DNA of 64,000 nucleotides, taken from the NCBI GenBank assembly GCA_002718715.1, contig PBFJ01000003.1:1-64000 (forward strand), written 5' to 3'. Position 1 is the stretch's first letter; each line of letters starts with the position of its first letter. The notes beneath the pieces are model-generated. The model was given only the letters and a program-made list of their open reading frames with translations, made no database searches and was not told where the DNA came from. The translations under genes and the position numbers were made by a program. This stretch comes from a bacterium. GTDB taxonomy: Bacteria; Patescibacteriota; Gracilibacteria; UBA1369; GCA-2718715. This document shows, in pieces, positions 1-12,463 of this stretch.

Positions 1-246
1 TGGCTGTGGGGCTGGACTTGCTTGAGCTGGCTGTGGGGCTGGACTTGCTTGAGCTGGCTGTGGGGCTGGTGCCGCTTGAGCTGGCTGTGGGGCTGGACTG
101 GTTTGAGCTGGACTCGAAGAAGAAACAGCGGATTGACTATCGCCTGTAGCATTATTTTGATTGGAAGAATTAGAACTGTCCTGTCCTGCATTACTTCCTC
201 CTGATGGAAAAAGTGGTGGTGGTGTAGGTTTTGTATTTTCAGTCAT
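1..246 (-). CDS. N-terminal part of a Pro/Ala/Gln-rich repeat protein, truncated by the window edge
   Basis: Minus-strand frame from ATG at 246 (preceded by AAGGACAGGT) reads MTENTKPTPPPLFPSGGSNAGQDSSNSSNQNNATGDSQSAVSSSSSPAQTSPAPQPAQAAPAPQPAQASPAPQPAQASPAPQP with no stop to position 1. Not in the ORF track because it runs off the edge. Confidence 0.75.
   Translation of the reverse strand, partial: MTENTKPTPPPLFPSGGSNAGQDSSNSSNQNNATGDSQSAVSSSSPAQTSPAPQPAQAAPAPQPAQASPAPQPAQASPAPQP
2..109. repeat. 27-bp tandem repeat, about 4 copies (2-28, 29-55, 56-82 variant, 83-109 variant)
   Basis: Unit ggctgtggggctggacttgcttgagct is repeated; on the minus strand it encodes the 9-aa unit PAPQPAQAS. Confidence 0.9.
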
Positions 247-402
247 ACCTGTCCTTATTTTTTTTAATTACTCTTATAATAACATAAATCAAGCTAAAAA
301 GCCAGTTTCATAGGGGTTTTTTTTCTTGTTTTAGCATTTTTTTTAGTATAATACTGTTTACGTATTTGATTTTGTTTTTTGATTTAAGTCAAATCCTTTT
401 TT

Positions 403-431
403 TTGACAAGAATTTTAAAAATCAATAAATT
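403..431 (+). promoter_or_regulatory. Candidate sigma70-type promoter upstream of tdk
   Basis: TTGACA (403-408), 17-nt spacer, TAAATT (426-431). Confidence 0.4.
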
Positions 432-461
432 AAATCTTAATGTGCTATAACCCCTAAAAAA

Positions 462-1124
462 ATGATTTACCAGCCAGAATCCACAATAAACCCAGAGAGA
501 TTAAGGCCTTTACAAAGAGGTATAACAGTTTACACCGGGCCAATGTATAGTGGAAAAACTACAGCATTATTAAGAACTCTGGAAAGATATACTATAGCTG
601 GAATCAATAGCATTTTATTCAGCCCAGCAAAAGATGATAGATATTCCGATAGCGAAGTTGTGACTCATAGTAAAAAATCACACCCTGCAGTTAAAATTAA
701 CAACGCCGAGGAAATCTTTAGTTATCTTGACTCTGAAACCCAAGAACCTTTCGTTATTGGAATTGATGAAGCTATGATGTTTGACTCAAGCTTAATTAAC
801 GTTTGCTCTAACCTTAGAAGATTAGGTTACCCTGTTTTCTTATCGTGTTGTGACATGGATGTTTTTCTTAATCCATTTAAGCTAAAAGACTGGGAAGAAG
901 GTGTAAATGAGAGTACGATTGGAGACTTATTAGCAATCGCAAATAATGTAGTTAAAGTAACTGCAATTTGTAGATTCAATGAAAATGGGCATATATGTGG
1001 AAACGAAGCTAGTTACACCAGGTTAAAAGAAGGTATAGATGAAGCTGAATTCTTAAAAGGTGTTGTTGTTGGATCAGATGTATACGAAGCAGTTTGTGAC
1101 TTACATCATCCTTTTATAAAGTAA
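462..1124 (+). CDS. tdk: Thymidine kinase (TK1-like)
   Basis: P-loop GPMYSGKTTALLRTLERY, IGIDEAMMFD, and C-terminal CRFNENGHICGNEASYTRL. Confidence 0.85.
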   Translation: MIYQPESTINPERLRPLQRGITVYTGPMYSGKTTALLRTLERYTIAGINSILFSPAKDDRYSDSEVVTHSKKSHPAVKINNAEEIFSYLDSETQEPFVIGIDEAMMFDSSLINVCSNLRRLGYPVFLSCCDMDVFLNPFKLKDWEEGVNESTIGDLLAIANNVVKVTAICRFNENGHICGNEASYTRLKEGIDEAEFLKGVVVGSDVYEAVCDLHHPFIK

Positions 1125-1240
1125 CAAACTTGACATATTTTGATTTTTGATATATATTTACAAAAAAATAATATTTTGTTAATAAAATTTTAACTTTTAT
1201 TTAACATTATATATTAGATTATTTGTATCTAGTTTGAAAA

Positions 1241-1891
1241 ATGATAAAAAAGAAAACATGTCTAGTTTGCGGAGTTGAATGCAGCGAAACATACTGCTTA
1301 GATTGCTTATCTAAGATTCATGATCTGATTGATCCAAAAATTAAAGATTTCAATAATTCCAACTTTGATTTCTTGATTTATTGTACTAACTACCTGAAAA
1401 TAAAAAAATATTTCAAGCTAATGAAATACGAAAAAAGATTAGATTTAATTGAATTTTTTATCAACTGTCTTACCTTTAAATTGTCTATTTCTAAAAAATC
1501 AGTTATCACCTATATTCCATCTAATATGAAAAATAGATTCAATAAAGGTTATGATTTTAGTGAAGAAATTGCAAAGAAATTTGCGGAATTAAATAATATT
1601 CCAATGTATAAACTTATTAAAAATAATTTATTCAGCAAAGAAAGTAAGTCTATGTCAAAAAAAGACAGGTTAAGCATTTCTGAACAAAAACTTTCTATAG
1701 ACGAGAGATCTGTAAGTGAATTGGATATTCAGGTTATCTATGTTTTTGATGATGTTTATACAACTGGAAGCACTATGAATAAAGCATGTGAATTATTAGC
1801 AGATAAATATCCTGGAGCAAATATTGTGGCAGTATGTCTTGCCAAAAGCAGCTCTCCTATTTGCTATCTAAATCAATTAGATGTAAATTAA
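1241..1891 (+). CDS. ComF-like phosphoribosyltransferase
   Basis: N-terminal CxxC...CxxC zinc motif (CLVCGVECSETYCLDCL) and PRPP-binding motif VIYVFDDVYTTGSTM. Confidence 0.75.
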   Translation: MIKKKTCLVCGVECSETYCLDCLSKIHDLIDPKIKDFNNSNFDFLIYCTNYLKIKKYFKLMKYEKRLDLIEFFINCLTFKLSISKKSVITYIPSNMKNRFNKGYDFSEEIAKKFAELNNIPMYKLIKNNLFSKESKSMSKKDRLSISEQKLSIDERSVSELDIQVIYVFDDVYTTGSTMNKACELLADKYPGANIVAVCLAKSSSPICYLNQLDVN

Positions 1892-1912
1892 TCTTGATAT
1901 TTATTTATTAAG

Positions 1913-3034
1913 ATGAAAGTAGCGATAATTCATGAGTACTTAGTTAAAATGGGTGGGGCAGAAAAAGTTCTTGAAGATGTACACTCTTTATTTAAAGATG
2001 CTGATATTTTTTGCTTAGTTCAAGATACTTCTTTTAAAGATCTTAAGATCAGTTATTCTAGAGTTAAGAGTTTAACCAGTAAATTTCCGAAGTTTATTTT
2101 AAAAAGATACCAAAATTTAGCTTTTTTGTACCCTTATTTAATAGAGGATTTAGATTTAAGTGATTACGATCTAGTAATTAGCCTTAATAACTCTTTTTCC
2201 CATGGAGTAATTACAAACCAAGACACATTGCATATTAATTACTATCACTCCCCTATGAGATTTATTTGGGACTATTATCACAAATACCCTAAAGACTTAG
2301 AACTTGGTTTATTTAAGAGTCTTATTTGGAAATTAATTTCTTTAAAATTGAGAATCTGGGATTTTACAGCATCCAAAAGAGCTGATAGCCGAATTTGCAT
2401 TAGCCAAGAGATTAAAAAAAGAATCAAAAAATACTACAAACTAGATGCTAAAGTTATTAATCCACCAGTTGACTTAAAGGGATTAAAACATAAAGACTCC
2501 GAAGATTATTACTTAATTATCTCAAGATTATCGAAATATAAAAATATTGATTTAGCAGTTAAGGCTTTTAATAAAAATGGTAAAAAATTACTTATTGCTG
2601 GTACCGGAAAAGAACTGGATAATCTGAAGAATTTAGCAAAAGAAAATATCGAATTTTTAGGATATGTAAGTAACGAAAGAAAACTTGATTTATTTTCTAG
2701 ATGTAAAGGTTTTATTTGCCTGGCTAGCGCGGAAGACTTTGGATTGACCCCAATTGAAGCAATGGCTTGTGGAAAGCCCGTTTTCGCCTATAAAAGTGGG
2801 GGAATAAAAGAAACAGTTGAAGATAAAGTAAATGGAATCTTATTTAAAGAACTTAGTGTTGAATGCTTTAACAAAAAGTTTAAAGAGTTTGAAAGATTTA
2901 TCTCTAAGCAATGGTCTAAAGATGTAAATATCCGACATGCTAAAAAGTTTTCGAAAGAAAGATTCCAGTTAGAATTTAAAGAATTTATATCCCAAGCTTA
3001 TAAAAAACATACGGGAAAAAATTTAAAAATTTAA
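1913..3034 (+). CDS. Glycosyltransferase, GT4 family
   Basis: HEYLVKMGGAEKVLED N-terminus and EDFGLTPIEAMACGKPVFAYKSGGIKETV motif. Confidence 0.8.
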   Translation: MKVAIIHEYLVKMGGAEKVLEDVHSLFKDADIFCLVQDTSFKDLKISYSRVKSLTSKFPKFILKRYQNLAFLYPYLIEDLDLSDYDLVISLNNSFSHGVITNQDTLHINYYHSPMRFIWDYYHKYPKDLELGLFKSLIWKLISLKLRIWDFTASKRADSRICISQEIKKRIKKYYKLDAKVINPPVDLKGLKHKDSEDYYLIISRLSKYKNIDLAVKAFNKNGKKLLIAGTGKELDNLKNLAKENIEFLGYVSNERKLDLFSRCKGFICLASAEDFGLTPIEAMACGKPVFAYKSGGIKETVEDKVNGILFKELSVECFNKKFKEFERFISKQWSKDVNIRHAKKFSKERFQLEFKEFISQAYKKHTGKNLKI

Positions 3035-3087
3035 AAATCTGAATTGAAATTTTACTCCTAAAATGGCAGAATTGAAAAAAAATATTT

Positions 3088-4944
3088 ATGAACTTATATC
3101 AAAAATACCGTCCTTCTAGCTTTAAAGGTTTAGTTGCTCAAGAACATGTGAAATTGACTTTGCAAAATGCCTTAAAGAAAAATATGCTAACTCATGCTTA
3201 TTTATTTTGTGGACCAAGAGGAACTGGTAAAACATCTACTGCTAGGCTTTTAGCTAAGGCTATAAACTGTGAAAATTTAGATCCTAAATCATTTGAGCCA
3301 TGTAATAAATGTGACGTATGTACTCAGATCAATAATGGATCATTGGTAGATTTAATTGAAATTGATGCAGCTTCTAATCGTGGGGTAGATGAAATTCGTG
3401 ACCTAAGAGAATCTGTTAAATTTGCACCAAGCCAAAGTAAAAATAAAGTCTATATTATAGATGAAGTTCATATGTTAACCAAAGAAGCATTTAATGCTTT
3501 ATTGAAAACTTTAGAAGAACCACCGAAAAATGTTTATTTTATTTTAGCCACAACAGAACTGCATAAAATTCCAGATACAATTGTGTCTAGATGTCAAAGA
3601 TTTGGATTTAGAAGAATTAACATAGAAGATATTTCAAATCATTTAGCCTACATATGCAAGGAAGAAAAAGTTAAAGCCGATCAAAAAGCTTTAGATAAGG
3701 TATCGCTAAGATCAGAAGGGTGCATGCGTGATGCCTTAAGTTTACTAGATCAACTTATTAGTTACGGAGATGTAACTTTAGATAACTTAAATCAAATCCT
3801 TGGATCTAGCCAAAATGATAGTGTAAATGATTTTGTGGATAATTTAATCAATTCTAGAATCAGTGAAAATCTAGAAATTATCAACCAAGTTCATAAAGAT
3901 GGTGTTAACTTAGAGGAATTCTGTAAGTCTTTTATTGATTGCTTGCAAAGTAAAATGATTGAAAACATTAAGAACCAAGTAATTTGCCAAAAAATAATTA
4001 AAGTCTCAAAACATTGGATGCAAATTTATAATGAATTTAGACAAAGTAATAACCTTAAATTTGCCTTAGAAATAATATGTATTGATAACAATAAAATTTC
4101 GTTGGAATTAAAATCAGATACTAATTCTGTCGGCAATACAAGCTCTGGGATTGATGAAGGTAGAGTTCTTGAAATTGTTAATTCGAAGCTTAAAAATATT
4201 AAACTTGATAACAATCAACCTAAGACCACTAAAGACCAAGAATCAATCAATTTTGAGGATATTAAATTTGAATTACTTAGCTATATAGATAAAGAAATAT
4301 CTAAGAAGTCTAAAATGATAGCTTCTACGTCTAAAGAATCTGAATCGAGTGATAAAATGAGCTCTAACCTTAAGAAAGCAATTGAAGTTTCTAATTCTCT
4401 CCAACCAGAAGAAGAAGAAAACCTATTAAATATTGAACCTGACTGTAACTTTAAGATCACTGAACTTAAGCGAAGCTGGAAAAAGATTGTTAAAAAAGCA
4501 CCTATTCCAAAACTCACTAGACTTTTAAATGAAGCTTCAATTGAAAAAGTTGAAGAAAATTTATACTTAGTATATTCCGCTAATTTTTTTTTAGAACAGA
4601 TTCAAAATCCGGAATATATAAGAGTTGTTGAAAAACTTTTGTATGAACATAATTATGCTGTTCGAATTAAAACTATCTCAAAAAAAGATTGGGTTTCCAA
4701 AACTCTTTCTTCTAGCTCTTCAAGGCCGAGTACCAAAACTAATTCATCGGCTGTTGCAAGTAAAGAAACTAAAACTGTTAACCAGGTAAAAGAAGTTAAA
4801 ACTATTGAACCGATTATTGAGCAAGCTGATAAACCTACACCTAAAAAGGTAAAAGACACCGGGAGCATACCTTTGCCTGAGCCAACTGTTGACCTAAATG
4901 AGGAAGCAGATTTTAATTTAGAAGACTTATTTGATGCGGAATAA
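3088..4944 (+). CDS. dnaX: DNA polymerase III subunit gamma/tau
   Basis: YQKYRPSSFKGLVAQEHV, GPRGTGKTSTARLLAKAINC, zinc cysteines, IDEVHMLTKEAFNALLKTLEEPP. Confidence 0.95.
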   Translation: MNLYQKYRPSSFKGLVAQEHVKLTLQNALKKNMLTHAYLFCGPRGTGKTSTARLLAKAINCENLDPKSFEPCNKCDVCTQINNGSLVDLIEIDAASNRGVDEIRDLRESVKFAPSQSKNKVYIIDEVHMLTKEAFNALLKTLEEPPKNVYFILATTELHKIPDTIVSRCQRFGFRRINIEDISNHLAYICKEEKVKADQKALDKVSLRSEGCMRDALSLLDQLISYGDVTLDNLNQILGSSQNDSVNDFVDNLINSRISENLEIINQVHKDGVNLEEFCKSFIDCLQSKMIENIKNQVICQKIIKVSKHWMQIYNEFRQSNNLKFALEIICIDNNKISLELKSDTNSVGNTSSGIDEGRVLEIVNSKLKNIKLDNNQPKTTKDQESINFEDIKFELLSYIDKEISKKSKMIASTSKESESSDKMSSNLKKAIEVSNSLQPEEEENLLNIEPDCNFKITELKRSWKKIVKKAPIPKLTRLLNEASIEKVEENLYLVYSANFFLEQIQNPEYIRVVEKLLYEHNYAVRIKTISKKDWVSKTLSSSSSRPSTKTNSSAVASKETKTVNQVKEVKTIEPIIEQADKPTPKKVKDTGSIPLPEPTVDLNEEADFNLEDLFDAE

Positions 4945-4965
4945 TGATTGAGAATAATAGAATTT

Positions 4966-7056
<2,091 letters not shown>

Positions 7057-7058
7057 TT

Positions 7059-7481
7059 ATGCCTCAAATTCATGAACCAGGAAACAAAGATAATGATACA
7101 AAAATTCTACCTGTTGATAGTGATGTACAGGAAATGGTTAATACTCCCCCAGTTGACCCGGATGGATTTACAAAAGAGGAGGAAGATTTTTTAAGGATGA
7201 TTATGATGATGATTTCCGATAATCGATTAAATCCTTTACAACCAAGTAGCTTAATAAACCAAGTGATTTATGAGCAAGCTTCGCAAGAAGCTCAAGGAAA
7301 AGCAGACTTGACAAGTATTAGCTTTTGCGCTAGAATTAGGGATATACAAAATTTATATGAATTTTCTGGTGGAGAAGCTTTGTATGTAAAACCAACATAT
7401 CAAATTAAAAACTTAGTTATGGACTTGAAATACAGAAAAGAACAGTTCGAAAACAAGTATGGAGATATGTTCCTAATCTAA
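7059..7481 (+). CDS. Hypothetical protein (140 aa)
   Basis: Open reading frame between ligA and the next co-oriented ORF; no recognised motif. Confidence 0.6.
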   Translation: MPQIHEPGNKDNDTKILPVDSDVQEMVNTPPVDPDGFTKEEEDFLRMIMMMISDNRLNPLQPSSLINQVIYEQASQEAQGKADLTSISFCARIRDIQNLYEFSGGEALYVKPTYQIKNLVMDLKYRKEQFENKYGDMFLI

Positions 7482-7507
7482 ATATATTAAAATTTTAACC
7501 CAAAAAT

Positions 7508-8929
7508 ATGAATAATTCAAACAGACAAGCTCCTCAAGATAATTCTAGAACTGAAAGTACGGAAGCTCAAACTCAAGTTAATTCAGAACAATTGCAAACA
7601 ACAGCAACTAACGAACAAAAAAATCAGGCGACTGCTTTGACTCAACAATACATATCTGAGAATATTGAAACATCAGATATGACAAGACATGACTTAGATG
7701 TTCTAAATGAAGACGTTTTTAAAGAAATATTAACAAGACTTGTTGGGGGGGGAATTGCTGGGCAAATTGCAACATCAATGTATGATATGTTTTACGAGGC
7801 AGAAATCATAGAAGATTTCAATGCTCCAAGACATGAATTAACTGAGGAAGACCATAGAGTTATAAATGAATCAGGTGACTATTCATCTTCACAAAGTTTA
7901 AATCCAGCCTTGAGCCTTAACTCAGAAAACACTACCCCTGGTCAATTAATGCAAAATGTAGAAACGACAGGTGCAGGCCCAGCAGGACTTGGACATTTGA
8001 AAAACTCAGGTAGAATAAGGCAAAGCTTTCCTGGAATAATGATGGACGGATCTGGAAACGAAAGAGTGATTAATTCAAACTTTGCAAGAAGCATTTTAGA
8101 GGGAACTCCACTTACCTGGGAAAGACTGCAAAGGATATGTGAAGCAAGTGCTTTTCGATATAAACCCCATCAACAACTTTACTACTTGCCTTCAGCTCTT
8201 ACTATTGCAAAAGTTCTAAAAGAAAGAGGTTATACTGGAGAGAATTTTATGTTTTTGTTTAAGTTAGGTTTGTCAGTTGCTTACAAAGAAACTGCAGCTG
8301 GAGGGTATGGGATTTACAATCCAGGAGATGGAGCTGTTGGTCTTACTCAGTTCATTAGGTCTACAAGAGAAAGCATGTTCTTCCAATTACCTGAGAGGGA
8401 AAGAGCTCAATATACAGAGTTAAACGAAGCTGCGAATAACGCAAAAAGCATGCTAAAACAAAGAGGTAGATACTATCTTGATAAGCAAAATAACGAAAGA
8501 AGAACTGGAAAATATACAAATCCTGATTTTTTAAGATATAGTAATTTACTTACAGGATACATGCTACACTCACCAACTTTATCAACAAGATTGATGTTAG
8601 ACTTATTATTAAAAAACTCTAGGGTTGTTTCTAGATCTGGTATTGCTTTTGGTACCCCAGAACATGCCAAATATTGCTGGTTTGCCTATAATGTGGGGGC
8701 AGGAAGGATTGCAAAGGCAATTGAATTTGACAGAAGATTCCCTAATCCTAAGCAAAATGAAAGAGAAGCTCGAGCTTGGCTTGAAGCAAACGGTATAACG
8801 AAAGAAGGAATCCAAGATAGATTTATTAAAAAGGTAGGAAGTTATAAAACTAAGAGAGGTAAAACTGCTTACAAAGGAAGATCCGTTGTTGAAAATCTTT
8901 TCAAAGAGCTTACATCACTTCTTGGTTAA
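7508..8929 (+). CDS. Lytic-transglycosylase/lysozyme-like protein, divergent, with Q/T/N-rich N-terminus
   Basis: KETAAGGYGIYNPGDGAVGLTQFI (Glu plus GLTQ) and WFAYNVGAGRIAKAI resemble SLT motifs. Confidence 0.55.
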   Translation: MNNSNRQAPQDNSRTESTEAQTQVNSEQLQTTATNEQKNQATALTQQYISENIETSDMTRHDLDVLNEDVFKEILTRLVGGGIAGQIATSMYDMFYEAEIIEDFNAPRHELTEEDHRVINESGDYSSSQSLNPALSLNSENTTPGQLMQNVETTGAGPAGLGHLKNSGRIRQSFPGIMMDGSGNERVINSNFARSILEGTPLTWERLQRICEASAFRYKPHQQLYYLPSALTIAKVLKERGYTGENFMFLFKLGLSVAYKETAAGGYGIYNPGDGAVGLTQFIRSTRESMFFQLPERERAQYTELNEAANNAKSMLKQRGRYYLDKQNNERRTGKYTNPDFLRYSNLLTGYMLHSPTLSTRLMLDLLLKNSRVVSRSGIAFGTPEHAKYCWFAYNVGAGRIAKAIEFDRRFPNPKQNEREARAWLEANGITKEGIQDRFIKKVGSYKTKRGKTAYKGRSVVENLFKELTSLLG

Positions 8930-8986
8930 CAACTTGTCTATTGAAATATTCTAGTATATTCTAAGAGAAAAAAATTTAAGAAAAAT

Positions 8987-9355
8987 ATGAATAAAAAATT
9001 TGAGATACCAAAGGTCGTTAAGGATAGTTATCCAAAATTAGTAAATTTAATTTTGGAAGCTAAGTCTATGAATGATGAAGAAAAACAGTACTGGTTTAGA
9101 ATACTACCGGTAGTTCAAAAAAATCATGTTAAAAAACTTTTTAAAATTTTAATTACAGAAAAAAGAGAACTTGAAAAAATTGATATGGAGTACAAGCAAA
9201 ACTTACAAAAACTTCAAAATTCAAGACAAGATTTCAAAATGGATTCCATAAAGAAAAAAGCTGAAAGTCGTAAAAAAATAGAAGCTGAGCACGAGAAAAA
9301 CGAAGAACTCTTAGAGGCAGAAATTCTAAAAGAAATAGAGTCCATGCATGATTAA
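8987..9355 (+). CDS. Hypothetical charged helical protein (122 aa)
   Basis: Lys/Glu-rich C-terminal half; co-directional with the preceding two ORFs. Confidence 0.55.
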   Translation: MNKKFEIPKVVKDSYPKLVNLILEAKSMNDEEKQYWFRILPVVQKNHVKKLFKILITEKRELEKIDMEYKQNLQKLQNSRQDFKMDSIKKKAESRKKIEAEHEKNEELLEAEILKEIESMHD

Positions 9356-9368
9356 AACTAAAATTTAT

Positions 9369-10262
9369 TTAAATTTCAACTGGAACGGCTGATACTATCA
9401 GTCGTTTTATATTTGTTCCGAGTGGAGTACATGTTATCAAGGTAAGTCGGTTATCACCCATATCAGCTAAAACTTCTATATCTTCAGGGTAAACACTTTG
9501 GATATCAGTGACTTTGTAAACGTATTTTCTTTGGTTGTGATAAACGTATATTATATCATCAAGCTTTGAATTGTGAAGCACTGCAAAGACATCTTTGTAT
9601 CTTCCAATGCTCCATGGATAATAAGAAGAGTGTCCTGTGACTACAAAGTTCCCTGAAAGATTTGGACTTGGTGTCCCAGGATAATGAATTACACCGTCTT
9701 GAAGAGAGTTTTGAATATCTTTTTCTAGATTATCCCAGTCTCTTAAAAAGAGATTGTTTTTAGGTACTTCTTTAATGGGAACATTAATATTTAAGCTTGG
9801 AATGATAATTCGAAAATCGGTTGGTACTACTTCAAAATCATAAAGTGGAATTGATTGAGTTTGATTTGACCCTTCAATGAATGACTCCTTTAAGGGCTCT
9901 TGTCTGGCTTTAAAAGCTGTGGTCTGCAGAGAGTTTTCTATATTAAAAACTTGCATGTATTTAACATGAATAAAATCTTTATAGGCAGAAAAATTAAGAA
10001 AAACTTGGGAAATTAAAAATATAAACAAGCTAGTGAAAAGAAATTTAAAATCTAAAAACCAAGGTTTTAATTCTTTTTTATGAATTTTTTTTGGAGGATT
10101 TTCTAGTTTAGATTTTAACTTTACATTTGCTAAAGATACCTTATGAGATGACAACTTATTTGATGTGAAAAAAGCATTTGGAGATTGTTTCTGTGTGAAA
10201 CTTTTACTTCTTGGTAGTTTTTTGTTTTTCTTTAAGTAATTATAAAAGCTATTGTCTTCCAA
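9369..10262 (-). CDS. Sortase family protein with N-terminal TM segment
   Basis: VVTGHSSYYPW (catalytic His), LTLITCTPLGTNIKRLIV (catalytic Cys and Arg), N-terminal hydrophobic segment. Confidence 0.85.
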   Translation of the reverse strand: MEDNSFYNYLKKNKKLPRSKSFTQKQSPNAFFTSNKLSSHKVSLANVKLKSKLENPPKKIHKKELKPWFLDFKFLFTSLFIFLISQVFLNFSAYKDFIHVKYMQVFNIENSLQTTAFKARQEPLKESFIEGSNQTQSIPLYDFEVVPTDFRIIIPSLNINVPIKEVPKNNLFLRDWDNLEKDIQNSLQDGVIHYPGTPSPNLSGNFVVTGHSSYYPWSIGRYKDVFAVLHNSKLDDIIYVYHNQRKYVYKVTDIQSVYPEDIEVLADMGDNRLTLITCTPLGTNIKRLIVSAVPVEI

Positions 10263-10355
10263 ATTTTAAAATTAGTTGGACTCATTATAACATATTAAAA
10301 AATAGCTTGTATATATTTCGATAAGTTTTACAATATAATTGTTTAATATATATTT

Positions 10356-12428
10356 ATGTTTTCGGTCACCATCTTTTTATCATTGTTCAGTCTATTACTT
10401 CTGAGCATGGGAGTTTTTTTTCTTTCCAAAAAATTTAACATGCCTTATACAGTTTTATTACTAATTTCAGGTCTTTTACTTATACCAATTTCTGAAATTG
10501 GTTTTTTATCGTTTTTATCAAAATTTGAATTAACTTCTGAATTACTATTTTTTATTTTCCTGCCAACATTAATTTTTGAATCTGCCTTTAATATTGAGTT
10601 TAAAAAATTCTGGAATAATAAAGTCGCAATTTTTAGTTTATCTATATTTGGATTTCTAGCATCAACTTTTTTAATTGCTGGAGGTCTGTATTATATTCTC
10701 CCCTATATTGGATTTGAACTACCTTTTATTTTTCTAGTGTTATTTGGGACCATAATTTCAGCAACTGATCCAGTGGCAGTTTTAGCTTTGTTTAAAGAGT
10801 ATGGAGCTCCGAAAAGATTAGCTATGATATTTGAAGGTGAAAGCCTTTTTAATGATGCTACTTCTTTGGCTGTGTTTTTGATTGTCCTAGAAATAATTCT
10901 TAAAAATGGTCATGTAGACTTACTAGGTGGTCTTTTAACATTTGCATCAATGTTAATTGGTGGAGCTTTGTTTGGTACAGCAATTGGTTTTGGTTTCTCA
11001 AAAATTATAGAGAAAATCAGAAATTATCAAAATGTAGAAATTACATTAACAATGGTTGTAGCTCACTTAACATTTATTATGGCTGAAATCCTATCTGAGA
11101 CTTTAGTACTTGGTGGATTTGAGGTTAAAATATCTTCAATTGTAGCTACAGTTTGTGCTTCGATAGTAATTGGTAACTATGGTCGATATAAAATATCACC
11201 GCAGATTGAAATCTATATGCATAAGTTCTGGGATTATTTCGCTTTTATTTCTAATTCTCTAGTATTTGTAATGATGGGTATAAAGTTTGCTACCTTGGTA
11301 AATAACTTTCATGTGTTTTGGCCGCTTGTAATTATGACAATTTTAGTTTGTAGTTTGGTTAGAATCATTACTGTTTACCCAACAATAGGTCTTTGTAATT
11401 TAAATAAAAAAGAGGCAAAAATTCCAAGAAAATGGCAACACCTGTTAGCTTTTGGAGACCTTAAAGGTGCATTAGCAGTGATTTTACTTTTACTTGTCCC
11501 AGCTGATTTTACAATTGAAGGCTACAATTTAGGATTTAATTTGTATGAAGTTTTAACTGCTATGACAGTAGGTGTAATATTTTTCACCCTTTTATTTAAA
11601 GCAACTTTCCTTGGAAGATTAATGGATAAACTTGGAATCAATAAATTAACTAAGTTAGAAAAACTAGAATATTTAGAATCCAAAGCCATTATATTTTCAA
11701 AAGTTTTGAATGAAGTAAATAAATTTCAAAAAAGAGGGTACATAACAACAGAAACTCACAGAAAGCTAAAGGCTAAATATTCTAAACTATACGAAAAAGC
11801 CTATAAAACATGTGGAAAAGTTTCAGAAAGAAATACTAACGTATTCAAGAAAATGTTACTTGTTTATGCAATAGGAATCGAAAAACACTCTCTTAAAAAC
11901 TTATTAATTCAACAGGAAGTCACTGAAAAAGTTTTTAGATATTTAAATGAAAAATTAAATTATCAAATGGATTTAGTTGAAGCTAATCAAACTCAGATTT
12001 ATGAATTTAAATATAAATCAAATGGATTTGTAAGAAAATACCTCCCCTATTTTGATTTGAAAACTCAGATTCACCAAGATCCAAAACATTTATTTACTTA
12101 TTATAGAGCCTTAAGAATTATTTCAATTAAAGTTTTAGAAGAACTAAATGAAATATCAAAAGATAACCATCTTAAAGATTTTGATAAAAAAGAAGTCTTT
12201 TACGATATTATTAAAAATTATGAAAAATTCTTAAAACAATCTACGAAAAAAATGAAAGAAATTCTAAGCAACAATAAAAGAATTTCTTATAAACTCGATG
12301 AAAATTTTGCTCAAATGGGAATTCATACTGTGGAAGAAAAAATCATTAACGATTTAAGTAAAAAAGAAATGATTACTCCAAAATTGAATCTTCTATTAAG
12401 AGAACAAATTTTAGATGAAAATGCTTAA
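10356..12428 (+). CDS. Na+/H+ antiporter, CPA1/NhaP-like
   Basis: Many hydrophobic segments; GTIISATDPVAVLALFKEYGAPKRLAMIFEGESLFNDATSLAVF motif. Confidence 0.85.
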   Translation: MFSVTIFLSLFSLLLLSMGVFFLSKKFNMPYTVLLLISGLLLIPISEIGFLSFLSKFELTSELLFFIFLPTLIFESAFNIEFKKFWNNKVAIFSLSIFGFLASTFLIAGGLYYILPYIGFELPFIFLVLFGTIISATDPVAVLALFKEYGAPKRLAMIFEGESLFNDATSLAVFLIVLEIILKNGHVDLLGGLLTFASMLIGGALFGTAIGFGFSKIIEKIRNYQNVEITLTMVVAHLTFIMAEILSETLVLGGFEVKISSIVATVCASIVIGNYGRYKISPQIEIYMHKFWDYFAFISNSLVFVMMGIKFATLVNNFHVFWPLVIMTILVCSLVRIITVYPTIGLCNLNKKEAKIPRKWQHLLAFGDLKGALAVILLLLVPADFTIEGYNLGFNLYEVLTAMTVGVIFFTLLFKATFLGRLMDKLGINKLTKLEKLEYLESKAIIFSKVLNEVNKFQKRGYITTETHRKLKAKYSKLYEKAYKTCGKVSERNTNVFKKMLLVYAIGIEKHSLKNLLIQQEVTEKVFRYLNEKLNYQMDLVEANQTQIYEFKYKSNGFVRKYLPYFDLKTQIHQDPKHLFTYYRALRIISIKVLEELNEISKDNHLKDFDKKEVFYDIIKNYEKFLKQSTKKMKEILSNNKRISYKLDENFAQMGIHTVEEKIINDLSKKEMITPKLNLLLREQILDENA

Positions 12429-12463
12429 AAAATATGCTATAATAATAAGAGTAAAATATTATT

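Noticed and set aside
22-204. + strand ORF MSWLWGWTCLSWLWGW... as a Trp-rich repeat peptide
   Set aside because: Antisense shadow of the minus-strand PAPQPAQAS repeat CDS, which has a start codon and SD-like sequence.
4026-4868. Minus-strand ORFs 4026-4214, 4281-4517 and 4653-4868
   Set aside because: Antisense to dnaX, low-complexity translations with no motif.
8473-8815. Minus-strand ORFs inside the transglycosylase-like CDS
   Set aside because: Antisense to a better-supported CDS; no motif.
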